Positions 40,031 through 64,000 of a stretch of 64,000 nucleotides of DNA are shown here, one piece after another (positions within the stretch are counted from its first letter, which is position 1; each line of letters opens with the position of its first letter). The position numbers were made by a program, and so were the translations under genes. This stretch comes from Zygnema circumcarinatum. Lineage: Eukaryota > Streptophyta > Zygnematophyceae > Zygnematales > Zygnemataceae. Under the pieces are notes generated by a model. The model was given only the letters and a program-made list of their open reading frames with translations. It made no database searches and was not told where the DNA came from. Where the stretch lies: assembly GCA_037447605.1 (NCBI GenBank), contig CM074816.1:446858-510857 (forward strand). Direction: 5' to 3'.

Positions 40031-40436
40031 ATGATATCGCTTTTTATGCTTCTTTTACATAATTTTTCCCAACTCACAAAATCTAACTAGAAATTGTATA
40101 ATGACGTCATCTAACATCACAATATCCTCACCCGCCGCTCCCTCCATATAGCCGTCCTTCAAAACAAATTGATTTATCAAAACAATTGAACTGAGAGAAT
40201 GGAACTGTCCCCGAGCCCTGTAACTGCGGCATGGCGAGGCTCAGCCAGGCGAGGCGTGCAGGGCAGCCGCGTGGCCGCCCGTCCGCCGCCACTTTGCTCC
40301 CTCCCTCCCTCTCTTCCTCCCCTTTTGACCCTTCACCCTCTCCCTCTATCTTTCTGCATCCGCCTCTCCTTCCTACAGGCAACTGACTGACGGAATCAGA
40401 GTTAGGAGGCGAGACCGGAGGGAAAGTAGCAGAGCC

Positions 40437-46127
<5,691 letters not shown>

Positions 46128-47046
46128 GTACTGTACCGGGGAAACATGGAAGTCCTGCATAGGCCTAGTGTTCAACTGTGTTGTTCTGTATGCTTTAGGT
46201 CTCTAGGGTAGTGGTAGGAGGTGGGCAACGCGTGAAATCATGTGCAGATGATGTGATCAGGTCATGGATGTACCGATGACGAGTACATGGCATGGCAATC
46301 TCTGCATACCTCGTTAGTTTTCTGACATGCAGAATGTGTGTAGTAGATGGCCGTTGTGTCTATTCTGTATTCTCCGCAACGGCTTCATAATTAAGTTGTG
46401 TCCTTCTCAGCCGTGAACGGTTGTGAGACCTCGTTGAGTAATGTTCGGATTGATGATCCACTTGAACTGTTACTCCGTTGCAAACCCTAGATCTCAACAT
46501 CTCTTGCGCCTGTCAAATCTATGGCCGTCAAATGTTTCAGGAAGTGGCAAATTTGGTGTCAGGTAGTTGCAAACTTGCCGTTAGAAAGTTGTACTATTGT
46601 TAGTCACAATGCTTCAGCCACTATTGCCAAGCTGTTTGTCAACCTGTCTCCAAATGGCACAAATGCACGTGTTCTCAACTTCGTCGCCTCTTTGCATTGT
46701 TGCAATAAAAAGTAACAATAAACCAGTTTATCATATTCTAATATGAATTGGAAGTTTGCCGCGCCAGGTCAGTTTGACGAGCACAAGTGGTGCACTATAG
46801 TGGCAAGCACCCTTTCCCAAAACAAAAGACAGTTACTGAAAGTAACCCACACTTAACAAACTCAGTAGCACTTCAACACTTGCTGATTCCACTCTCCCAC
46901 ATCCTCCTCTTGCTGCTTACACACTCATGCGTACTTGCCATGAGCAACAATCTACAACACAACTCTATAATTCAATGTTATCTTCAAATCTCAATCCTAA
47001 GATGCAATCCCAAGTCCCCCTCTGTACTGCGAACATCTTACCACAC
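46128..47046. other. Convergent intergenic region (EF-G / VIT1)
   Basis: 3' flanks of two genes that face each other; no further gene or clear repeat seen. Confidence -1.
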
Positions 47047-48406
47047 TCAGCTGACCCACAAAGCGATGCCAAAGGCGGCGGCGGAGGCGAGTGCCCCTAT
47101 GACAGTGGTGGTAGCCGCGCTCTTCCAGGGGTCCGTGCCTGTGAAGAGGCCCTTCACATAGCCGAAGACGAAGAGGGCGCTGAGGGTTGTGCCGATGGAG
47201 ACATACAGCGCTGTCTGCACTCCAGGAATGAAGAAATAGGGCGATAGGGGCACCATGCCGCCAACTGCATAAGAGCTGCCTATGGTGATGCCACTGATAA
47301 AAGCACGCTTCGGGTCAGGAGCCTCCATCCCTCGTTGGAACCTGCACAGGTAATGGAAGTGCTTCGCTTTGAAATGACTGAATGGAAGCAGTGATTTTGG
47401 CAAAACCAAACAGAACTCGGTGGAATGTGTGCAATTGAATCGTGAAAATGAGGGCCAAACGCAAAAGTTCACTCGTACTCAGCAAGTCTCAAGCCGTAAT
47501 CTTTATACTCGGAAACACAAGCATTAAAAGAAGGAAAAAGGAGGGCAATATTATGGTGTAAAGTGTTACTCACTTCATCATAAAATCGAGCCATTGACGC
47601 GGCCGTTCCCTGAGTGCTTCCACGACTGGAACATACTCCTTCGACGACAAACCATAGTCCCGCATAGTTTGAGCCGCGCTTTCAGATTCTGCGGCAGTAT
47701 GAATGTGGAGCTTTCAGTGCAAAACCTTCGATTAAATAGTTTAAAAAGTCTCATGCTGTTTTTTTAGCAGTTGTTTCTGGATCTTGGAACAGTATACTTC
47801 ACGTCAAAGCAAGACATGATCTGATAAGAAACCAGCTCAGCAGCTTTCTTTCACGACATGCAAGACGATCAGAACTGAGTTGCAGAAACCTTGATCAGGA
47901 GCCGTCTGAATTTCATTATATTCACGCCTCCTCTCGCTTTCATAACTTTCCCTTTCACTTCGACCTGCGAGATATCTGCCCACATGCACCACGTGCAGAA
48001 GTAAAGTTTATGCTGCTCTTGTCCTTGTGAAAGGTAAAATAACAACAAACTCTTGCTGAGCTGCCCTCTACTGCCCAAAGGTCTATCAAAACATCATCCT
48101 GACTGCGCATTTCGCCTCGTTCCTCCACTTTCACAGAATAATAATGCGAGCAGCCTTCTGCATTGACAAGAGAAAAAAAAACCAGTATATCTTTTATACA
48201 TATATACATACATACATGTAAACTGCTCACCCTCCAAGCCCCATAGAAATGGCTCCTGCTGCAACTTCAGCGAGCCCCGCCACGACCACGATCCTCGACG
48301 GCGCGTCCGCCCCCGAGAGCCCCGCCGCCAGCGCGAAGGGGACCGTGAGGCCGTCCGCCATCCCCAGCACCACGTCCCGCACCACCTCGCCCTTGCTGTC
48401 CCCCAT
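47047..48406 (-). CDS. VIT1: Vacuolar iron transporter (VIT1/CCC1 family)
   Basis: Proton-coupled ferrous iron (and manganese) importer of the vacuole membrane. Four exons in phase (48406-48231, 47975-47890, 47688-47574, 47341-47047) give 223 aa, a little shorter than the roughly 250 aa of Arabidopsis VIT1, mainly at the N-terminus. The first membrane segment carries the conserved Asp (GMADGLTVPFALAAGLSGAD), followed by AGLAEVAAGAISMGLGGYLA. Then comes the charged metal-binding loop (SERESYESERRREYNEIQ; KEYVPVVEALRERPRQWLDF), MEAPDPKRAFISGITIGSSY, and a last segment GALASAAAFGIALWV. The Glu-rich loop is typical of VIT1 rather than of the shorter VTL proteins. The start is preceded by an in-frame TAG. 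Two facing ERSE-I sites lie 330-385 bp upstream. Confidence -1.
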
Positions 48407-48550
48407 CGCCCTCCGCCTCCTCCTCCGCCTCTAACCCCCCTCCAATTCCCCTCCCCTCCTTCCTCCGCGCGATATAGTCTCTCTCCTGCTGCAGCCTCCC
48501 CTCTCCTCCCCTCCCCCTCCCCCTCCCCCTCCCCCCCCCTCCCTCCCTCC

Positions 48551-48560
48551 NNNNNNNNNN
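48551..48560. other. 10-N assembly gap
   Basis: Ten N inside a CT-rich tract about 145 bp upstream of the VIT1 start. Confidence -1.
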
Positions 48561-48736
48561 TCCCTTCCTCCCTCCCTCCCCTCCTCCTCCTCCTCCTCCT
48601 CCTCCTCCTCCTCCTTCTCCTGCACCTGCACCTTCAGGCTGGCTCCAAAGGAAAAAGAAAGGAAAGGGAAACAAGGGGGCGAGGACACTCTGCCTGAGGG
48701 CCGCCCTCTCCACTGCGGAACATACTCGAGCATCAA

Positions 48737-48757
48737 CCAATAGCGACCCGACACGTG
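48737..48757 (+). promoter_or_regulatory. ERSE-I site (CCAAT-N10-CACG), left half of facing pair, VIT1 upstream
   Basis: CCAAT, 8 bp, GACACGTG. It faces the next site across 12 bp. Confidence -1.
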
Positions 48758-48769
48758 AACCAAAAAGAT

Positions 48770-48790
48770 GACGTGGCGAGTTGCGATTGG
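48770..48790 (-). promoter_or_regulatory. ERSE-I site (CCAAT-N10-CACG), right half of facing pair, VIT1 upstream
   Basis: GACGTGGC, 8 bp, ATTGG on the plus strand, 364 bp upstream of the VIT1 start. Confidence -1.
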
Positions 48791-49159
48791 AGCATGTTCG
48801 ACTTTTTCGAGGCGGGCCCATTGGGGAAAGGCCGAGCAGAGGGACAGCTGGCAGTAGAAGGTGACGTGGTTTCAGGAGGGACGGGCACGTGGCCTGCAAA
48901 TGATGTCCTGGTTCGCTCCCATTGGTGGAAAAAAGCGACTTATTTTATATGCCGACCGTCTCTGCCACGTGTACGCCACGTGGAGGAACGAGCGCTGTCG
49001 GCGCTTTGGAAGCCGAACCGGTTCCAACGGTAGCGTTCACACGTGCGTCAACGAACCGGCGTTGTTCGTCGGATCTTCCCTTTCGCTTTGACGACTCGGA
49101 TTGCAGCTCACAGCCGCATGTGCGGTTGGGGGCGCCGTACGGTGGTACGGGGTTCAGGG

Positions 49160-49813
49160 CAGGCCTCTTCAAATACGGGAAAATCCTAAAATACCGTAAA
49201 TAGATTGATTATTCATGGGACAGTTTGAGGTTGATTTAAGGGGGTTGACCGTAAATACCTTAAAAGGCTCAAAAACGTTAACCTTTTTTTGGTTTAAAAA
49301 AAAAAGTGAAGTGTGTTCCTTTTTGTACCCACGATGGCTATGTTTTCATAGGTACATGACTCTAGTTGTTGGCTTAACAGCACAGCTTTAAAATCAGATG
49401 CAAACTCTTTAAAACTCTTAAAGATTTGATTTTTCCAATCAATCAAAGCACTTTTTTCATTTGGCAATCATAGCATATAACTACTCAAAAAAACCCTAAA
49501 ACCCTAAAAACCCTAAAGACCCAGTTGCATCCAAGCCTTGCAGACCCATCCAAAAGCTCTCCATCTCCATTTCCCTCCCACCTGAATTACTTCAAAGATC
49601 ACCGTTTTAGAATTCATCATAGCTTGGAATCCTCCTCGCAAAACTAAATTCCAAATCATAACCTCCAAAGTTCTGGGTTTTAACCACAAAGAAGAAACTG
49701 AAATTAGAACCAAAATTGGAAATGATGCCATGCCATGCCATATTTACGGGGTTTTTTAAAACCAATTTAGGGGACAACCCCTTAAGCCGAATTCCCGTAT
49801 TTGAAGTGGCCTG
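49160..49813. mobile_element. Putative non-autonomous element with 21-bp terminal inverted repeats
   Basis: The 21 bases at 49160-49180 (CAGGCC[T]CTTCAAATAC...) match the reverse complement of 49793-49813 at 20 of 21 positions. The 654-bp unit between them has no meaningful open frame, is AT-rich and carries telomere-like CCCTAAA runs. Target duplication not clear. Likely a MITE or a deleted DNA transposon. Confidence -1.
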
Positions 49814-50757
49814 GTTTAGGATTTTTGGATATACGGTCCGTACGGTTCGGTATCCGATCCGTACCCCGGTACCCCTTTCCCCCGGTTCGGTACCCCTTCC
49901 CGAAGCATAGTCCCGAAATTCGCGACTCTGTCTGTTTGGAGGGCTGTGCTGTGCGCGGGTCGGTGAGAGAATGCGGGTCGTGGTCTGCTCAAACCATGTC
50001 TTGCCTCACTAAGACAGTCATGTTGCGATGGAACTTGGGTGCATGGCGCGACCAGTACCATGTGTGGAGCATGGCCACCACCACACGCTCGCTCGACCGC
50101 GATTTTGCGAAATAGAGGCCGAAAACAAAACTGGTTCCAGCAGAGTGGCCTCAGTGCTGAGATGGCGAGTGACACATGGCATATAAGGATGTGGCATTGG
50201 TCTCATAGAAGCACCCCCAATGGAGAGTGGCTGAGTGATACACATTCTACAACAGATTTTGCAAGCAGTGGCAAAGGCATCGCCTACTGTAGCCTCTGGC
50301 TGCTCGAACGATAGATTAGGATAAAAACTAGGCCAGACTATACTATAAGTGAAAAATTAGTACTGAGGATGCTCAGCTCCTTTTGGGGGTTTAGGGATGC
50401 AAATCCCTGTCGAAAATGAATTCCCAAATTTCCAAGTAATTCCCAGTTCAAGTTTTAGACAAGTCATCGATTTGAACAACCGGTCAGTGCACTTCAGTGC
50501 ACACGTGAACAGTGCTAATTGGTCTCAACCGTGCATTGCTCATTTCCATCCCTTGGACGAGAACAATACATAAACGCAACAGCTGCTGGAAATAGATGGG
50601 CACTTCACTTGCAACGGAATAACAAAACGGGGACAACTCTTTTTCCTGATATCTCACAACCCTTTTTGCTTCAAAAAATTCCCAAACGAATCTCGCCAAA
50701 ATGTGCAGACGCACGGCTTTGATTGACTGACTGACCAACCTAATGCTAACAACTGCC

Positions 50758-59104
<8,347 letters not shown>

Positions 59105-59726
59105 CTTCAAAGTCCCTTAGGGCTAGCGCCCTGCATAACTCGAGCGACAGAACGCCCTGTGCTCCTTATCCGCCCTTCCAAAAAACCCTAAAACCCAGCT
59201 ACAAGCTCCCCTCTCCTCCCTCTCTGTGTAGCCTCTAGAAAGGTCCTTGATCAGCGTTGCGCAGAGGCCCGTGGCGGCCGGCGAATGGCGCAGCAGGCAT
59301 GCAGGCCGGCAGGCAGGCAGCAGCAGCAGCAGGGACAGCTGTGGCGCCCGGCGAGGGAGGGAGGGAGGGAGAGAGGGAGGGCGGAGGGAGAGGCAGCAGC
59401 GCGGCCGTACGGCGCCCCATGGCCATGCTCGGCAATGGCCATGGCCATGCCTACAGTACAGTATGGGGGTGCCGTACGGACATGGCTATGGCCATGGCAG
59501 CCCGGGGGGGGCATGGTGAGGGGGATGCCGGCCTGCCGGCGCGACCAACCGGCTGGCAGGGTTTCAGGCTGCCGGCCGGCAGCAGCGGCCGGCGGGGATG
59601 GCGGGTAGGTACACCATTGGGGACGACTGGGGGACATCCCTGCGGACGGCGACCGTTCACCGGAGTAGCTGCCAGTTTTGAAACGGTAAAAACCGCGGTT
59701 ACCAAGGGACGGTTTGCGGCCGGTTT

Positions 59727-59817
59727 TTAGGGCTGCAGGGTTTTAGGGTTTGTAGGACTTTAGGTTTTCAGGGTTTGTATGGGCTTTAGGGATTGAGGGT
59801 TTTAGGGTTCGGTTTTT
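59727..59817. repeat. Degenerate telomere-like (TTTAGGG) array
   Basis: About eight degenerate TTTAGGG/TTTCAGGG units, for example GGTTTTAGGGTTTGTAGG and GGGTTTTAGGG, 620-710 bp upstream of the NST1-like start. Confidence -1.
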
Positions 59818-59903
59818 AGAACTGGAAGGGCGTACGGCGGTTCGGGACGGTCAACGCGCACCGCGGTGGCCCGAATGGGGCCATCGAAGCGATGGGCCGA
59901 CGG

Positions 59904-59924
59904 CCAATGGGGAAGGGCCACGTG
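59904..59924 (+). promoter_or_regulatory. ERSE-I site (CCAAT-N10-CACG), upstream of NST1-like gene
   Basis: CCAAT, 8 bp, GCCACGTG. A second CACGTG follows 8 bp later, but GACAT stands where ATTGG would be expected, so the facing half is incomplete. Confidence -1.
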
Positions 59925-60004
59925 ACACACCGCACGTGTGTTGTCTATGACATTCCGCTTGTCTCGCGCTGCCACGTGGCACTCCAAACGGGAAGTACGA
60001 TACA

Positions 60005-60235
60005 GTAAAACCGAACAGGTTAAGAAAAAAAACTTCAAATCAGTTTCTCAAAAAAAACCTTATATTTGTGAGCAGGTTGAGAAATTGAGAAACGAGTTTA
60101 CTTAATTTCTCTGGTTTTGAAAGTTTTTTTTTGAGAAACTGGTTTTGAAAGTTTTTTTTTTTGAGAAACTGGTTTTGAAAGGTTTTTTTTTTGAGAAGCC
60201 AAAATCTTTAATTTCCTCAACCTGTTCGGTTTTAC
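60005..60235. mobile_element. MITE-like element with 17-bp perfect terminal inverted repeats
   Basis: GTAAAACCGAACAGGTT at 60005-60021 is repeated in reverse complement at 60219-60235, with partial matching further inward (AAGAAA / GAGGAAA). The 231-bp interior holds three tandem copies of a unit of about 30 bp (TGAGAAACTGGTTTTGAAAG plus a T run) and no coding capacity. Confidence -1.
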
Positions 60236-60300
60236 GGTGGAGCGAACCGTACGCACGTCGCGGTTCGGCCTCTCAAGCGCAGTGACGTGACAACGGGGCT

Positions 60301-60443
60301 ACATGACTCCATGGCATCATGATGGCTCCATGACGACTCCATCATGGCTCCATCATGATGACTCCATGGCTTTATCATGGCTCCATCATGGCTCTATCAT
60401 GGCATCATGATGGCTCCATGGCTCCATCATGGCTCCACGGCTT
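60301..60443. repeat. ATCATGGCTCC-type minisatellite
   Basis: About a dozen imperfect units built from CATGGCTCCATC and CATGATGGCTCC. It generates the Ser/Trp/His-rich open frame here, which is not a gene. Confidence -1.
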
Positions 60444-60895
60444 CTTCAAACAACATCTGTTCTCATGCCCTGCATTTCAGCTAATGTGGAAGTCTGGCTG
60501 GCTGGTCTCAACGCCGCACACAACAAACCGCATCACACACCGGTACGAGATCCAATGGGCTATGCACGGCCACTTGGCAGCAGCCATGGCGTGCACGTGG
60601 CAGGCATGCATGCATGCACGGCGGGGGCACATGGTTGGGTGTGAATGCGGAGGCCACGGAGGATGTCAGGTGGGCAAGGGAGACGCATGGATGGCAGGCA
60701 TGCATGCAGCCGCATGGTCAGCAGGGCGCAAACTCACAAGAGGTGTGAGATTAGCTGCAACAGTGTCAACCTACACAACGAAATGCTTCCAGGAAAGCAA
60801 CTTAAGTTCTTGGAAGATGGTGGATCTCATCTTTTTTATTAGAAGAGCTTTACAACAACAAATGGAAAGAAAAGAGGAGCCTTGTCCAGTGAACT

Positions 60896-63800
60896 TTATC
60901 GTTGTTCACTTTTCTCGGCCAAGTAGTGTTCAAGGATGTCTTCTTCATCAATGTCTGCAGCACAGACACAGTAACCAATCATAGTAGTTAGCAAAAGCCA
61001 AAGCGGGGCGGGGCTTTATAATGTTGATTATAAAGCAAGGGATCGAGCAAAGTACTTCACAAAAGCAAGAAAACTCGCACCACCGAAGTTAGACATGCAG
61101 AAAGCAGCAAGCCCCTTCCTTCTACTCCTCCCTCCAAACTCCGACTGCCGATGTGCATACAGAACGCACACCACTTACCTCTCTTCCTCCCCTCTCCACA
61201 TTCCCCCCTCCACTAAAACCCTCCCCCTTTCCCTGCCCCCTTCTCACTTTCTCCTCCCTTGCGACATAGAAACACGCAGCGCATGGCGGACCTCACCTTC
61301 TTCATCAAAATCTTCATCAAATTCATCGTCCTCCTCTTCCTCTTCCTCGTCCTCAACCGTATCCACTTTTGTGCCACCTCTCTGCATGCAGAAATCCCCA
61401 CACGTCACGTACGTAATCTATATAACAAAAACGAAAAGTACGCACTTTCCAGCGGAGACCTTCACCATGTTTGTCAGATGTGTGCAGCATAGGAGGGAGG
61501 GGACCTTCAGAGAGAGTCTGCACCTGCATGTGTCGGCCACTCTCAAACCATTGCCGGCCCGTCATCCTCTTCTCCCTGCTCGCGCCGAGAGCGGAGTCGG
61601 GCAATAGTCTGCTCTCCCACCACCAGCAGCAGCAAACTCTCTGCTCAAAAGATGTATGCTCAGCATGGAAGAGTTTCGCTTCAGAAAGAAAAGGGGGAGA
61701 GAATGCTGCAGAGAAAGGATTTCAGGGGATTCTTGTAAGGGAGATGTGCAAGTTTTAGGCTGCTTAGGTGGTGGATATTTTTCTTGGGAGTTATCTTACT
61801 TGGCCTGTTCCAGTGCTTGCTCTGCTTCAAAGAGATCGCGCCAATCAAGGAAAGTTTCCATTGTCACTGGCAGCCCATGTGCCTCTATGACCTGCCCATC
61901 CGTGAATAAAGAGTATCTGTAACTTAGCGACAAGTGACGAAAGATCAAGTCCCCTTAATGAATTCACCTTCACTCTGCTGCTTTCTCCATCTTCTCCAGC
62001 TTAAAAAAACTACTTGCACTGATGGTTTTGCCTCCACAGTTATGCGTATGACTACTCTTTTCCTGGTCAGTCTGCCCCCACTGAAACTGACCGGCTTACT
62101 CAGAGTTCCTTCCCTTTCCCTTTCCATCAGCCTACAGCTGAAGAAACCTGCACTCCACTTCAAAACAACTCACTTGCCTACAACCACACAATTTCAACCC
62201 CAGAACTGTGCATTCGTTACCTCTTCCTTCTCCTCCTCATCATCAGCATAGTCCGCGTCTTCTGCAGAACCGTACTTCTCTCGCAACCAGTCTTTAGCTG
62301 TTGTTGCGAGTGTGTATATCATCGCCATGCCAACATTCTCTGCAGCCTGCCTCCGTGGCAGAAAAAAAACAGACATCAACCAGAAGGGGAGAATAGGAAT
62401 TGCTGCTTCCTCGCCAACGTTAAAATCTGTCTATCTCTAAGCTCCACTACAATTCTCCACTTTGTCTGACACGCAGCAAGTCTCCAGTGAAAGCATTCCT
62501 CTCACCTCCTCCTCCAACTGCTTCTGAAGATCGGCAACATCGGCTTGCTTTACCCCCTGCAAGCTGTAGCAACAACAGAAGTATCGCAGGAGCTATTTAG
62601 GTGGTCTGCACGGTATGGTTGCTAAGTGGCAAGAAAATGATTCTCTTAAACACATCACATGCGCAGAGTTTACTAGAACTCCTTTAGGGTAAGTGAGGGT
62701 GCATAAAAGCAGAAATAATATGAGGGTGGACGAGCATGCCATGAAATAAACAGATTGGGTTTTGGAATAAAAGTGCGAATTTGGGGGAGAAAATAGAAGA
62801 CTGTGGCTCTAATCTTGCCCTTACCTCCGGACAGTTAACAATGGCGGTTCATCTGGATACTTTGGAGTGTGTGCGAATATTAATGCCAGCCTCACTGCCA
62901 GCAACCACAGTCCCTCGAAAAGCCTCAGCCACAACGCAACTACGCCTCATATTCATTCGCATTGTAACATAAAGCATAGACTATGATCAACAGCAGAACT
63001 AACTTTAACCGCCCAAACAGAAGGGACCCCTTTGAGCCAAAGAGCTAGCAGCTTCTGAATAATCCAAAACACACAGCTTACCAGGTATTTCTGTCGGCTC
63101 ATCCTCATCATCTCCCTGAATGTCCCAACACCTCAATAGTCTTCAGTCCATTGCATAAAAGTAGACAAGAAGGAAAGCCTAACGTAATGAACCAACAAGC
63201 AACATATTTTGAAATAACCCAGCTCGGGTCAAGCCCTATAGACTACTAAGGGCGGCAGAGCGCATCACCATGGGTAAGATTGTTATTTGAAAACATCGAT
63301 TGCTGGTTGTCCAACTTGTATCGGAGCTGTCGATCTCTGCACGCAGCTGCTGTGACCATATTGTCAGCCTAAAGAACGGAACAGCTTGAAACGGTTGCGG
63401 ATTGCAATCTCGTGACCCAGAATAAAATCATAATTCGAGTATAGAATACAAGCAGTAACATGAAACGATTAATTCTTATTCATCTACTGTCGGACAATGC
63501 TTGAACAGGGTAAACGAAGACGACCTCTTTATACCAGCAACATCGTCAATTAATCTATGGGTTCAAGTATCGCCCGAATTCCCAATGTACTTCCTAATGT
63601 TATTTAAACGTGGAAATGCCATATCGGGGCTGCCTATTAAAATAGAGACTCCGTTGAACATCAACTCTTTGCAAAAATTTACATGCATCCAAATTGTACT
63701 GTCTTGTCTTGTTTCAGGTAAAATGAGGCAAACTTAGGTCCGCATCAACTGAAACCCCCTTCGTTTGCAAACACCGTCACAACTTCGTCAAGACTTTGCA

Positions 63801-64000
63801 GGGTTTTCGGAAATAAAACTTTTTCAGAGAACAGACCGTCTTGCTGTCTTTCAAATGTGCAAAGCCTCTTTCAAATGTACGGAGCGCAACATGAGAGTGC
63901 GAGAGAGCCATGGCGCAAGAGAGAGAGAGCAGCACCTTCAATGTCGTCCATCAGAATGGCTTGGAGAGCCTCAATTTCCATCTCCTGCTCCTGCTCATAG
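60896..64000 (-). CDS. RWD domain protein, RWDD1/GIR2-like, 5' end off window
   Basis: Ten exons (64000-63936, 63336-63269, 63115-63082, 62894-62825, 62563-62506, 62346-62221, 61891-61800, 61608-61524, 61381-61297, 60954-60896), all in phase, give the last 246 residues. Only the first few residues are missing. The RWD domain runs from EQEMEIEALQAILMDDIE through DEPTEIP, RLALIFAHTPKYPDEPPLL and LQGVKQADVADLQKQLEEE to NVGMAMIYTLATTAKDWLRE. Then come GLPVTMETFLDWRDLFEAEQ, MTGRQWFESGRHMQ, an acidic tail (DEEEEEEDDEFDEDFDEE) and the terminal EEDILEHYLAEKSEQR. RWDD1/DFRP2 family proteins bind DRG GTPases and their yeast relative Gir2 binds Gcn1, so a role in translation-linked stress control is likely. 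Confidence -1.

Larger units (their letters stand above)
38925..40436. other. Bidirectional upstream region of GCVT and chloroplast EF-G
   Basis: 1.5 kb between divergent starts, with no gene. It holds a telo-box next to GCVT, four CCAAT-N10-CACG sites, a degenerate fifth, and an imperfect hairpin at about 39540-39600. Both flanking genes act in light-linked organelle processes, so shared control is plausible. Confidence -1.
48407..50757. other. Intergenic region upstream of VIT1
   Basis: CT-rich leader with an N gap, two ERSE-I sites, several extra CACGTG boxes at 48886-48980, an inverted-repeat unit (49160-49813) and a short telomere-like run (AAAACCCTAAAAACCCTAAA, about 49498-49517). No gene supported. 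Confidence -1.
59105..60895. other. Intergenic region between the NST1-like gene and RWDD1
   Basis: Upstream region of the NST1-like gene and 3' flank of RWDD1. It holds GC-rich sequence with CATGGC repeats, a degenerate telomere-like array, an ERSE-I site, a TIR element and an ATCATGGCTCC minisatellite. No gene supported. Confidence -1.

Noticed and set aside
48100-48170. Alternative VIT1 exon 2 reading SHYYSVKVEERGEMRSQ
   Set aside because: The exon at 47975-47890 supplies GYLAGRSERESYESERRR in exact phase and matches the family; this stretch is intron.

Overview
This is a 64 kb piece of a nuclear genome from the green-plant lineage (streptophyte). Most genes are split by GT-AG introns of about 50-1400 bp. 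The gene set is plant: a chloroplast EF-G with a transit peptide, a mitochondrial glycine-cleavage T protein, a plant-type sterol acyltransferase (PSAT1), plant wax synthases, a vacuolar iron transporter, a group A plant MAP kinase kinase, an ATX3/4/5-type SET protein, and a large protein otherwise known to me only from plants. Plant telo-boxes (AAACCCTAA) sit near several starts. I cannot fix the species; long GA microsatellites, middling GC and intronless wax synthases would fit a bryophyte, lycophyte or charophyte. Three runs of 10 N lie in GA/CT-rich sequence.

Layout: RPS15 (minus, 3' end off the left edge); ATX-like histone methyltransferase (minus, 3.4-13.9 kb, 5' exons unresolved); a non-coding stretch with a small inverted-repeat element and an (ATAC)n array; PSAT1 (plus, 16.5-22.0 kb); three tandem intronless wax synthases (plus, 23.6-29.6 kb); MAPKK (minus, 31.3-35.3 kb, eight exons, 392 aa); GCVT (minus, 36.3-38.9 kb, four exons, 409 aa) head-to-head with chloroplast EF-G (plus, 40.4-46.1 kb, ten exons, 788 aa); VIT1 (minus, 47.0-48.4 kb, four exons, 223 aa); a 1648-aa NST1-like protein (minus, 50.8-59.1 kb, eight exons); and an RWDD1-like protein (minus, 60.9 kb to the right edge, 5' end off window). 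For the genes from 31 kb to the right edge, exon phases were checked and close exactly.

Working together: PSAT1 and the wax synthases all esterify neutral lipids (sterol esters, wax esters) and lie in one orientation over 13 kb, so they form a possible neutral-lipid cluster. GCVT (photorespiration) and chloroplast EF-G share a 1.5 kb bidirectional upstream region.

The most striking non-coding signal is a composite site, CCAAT-N10-CACG (usually CACGTG), found eight times with exactly the same spacing, always between genes, where about 0.5 is expected by chance. This equals the plant ER-stress element ERSE-I (NF-Y plus bZIP). Two pairs face each other as palindromes, 10 and 12 bp apart, upstream of EF-G/GCVT and of VIT1. 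Other notable signals are three inverted-repeat elements that look like non-autonomous DNA transposons, a mosaic pattern among the wax synthases, and very long CT tracts abutting splice acceptors.
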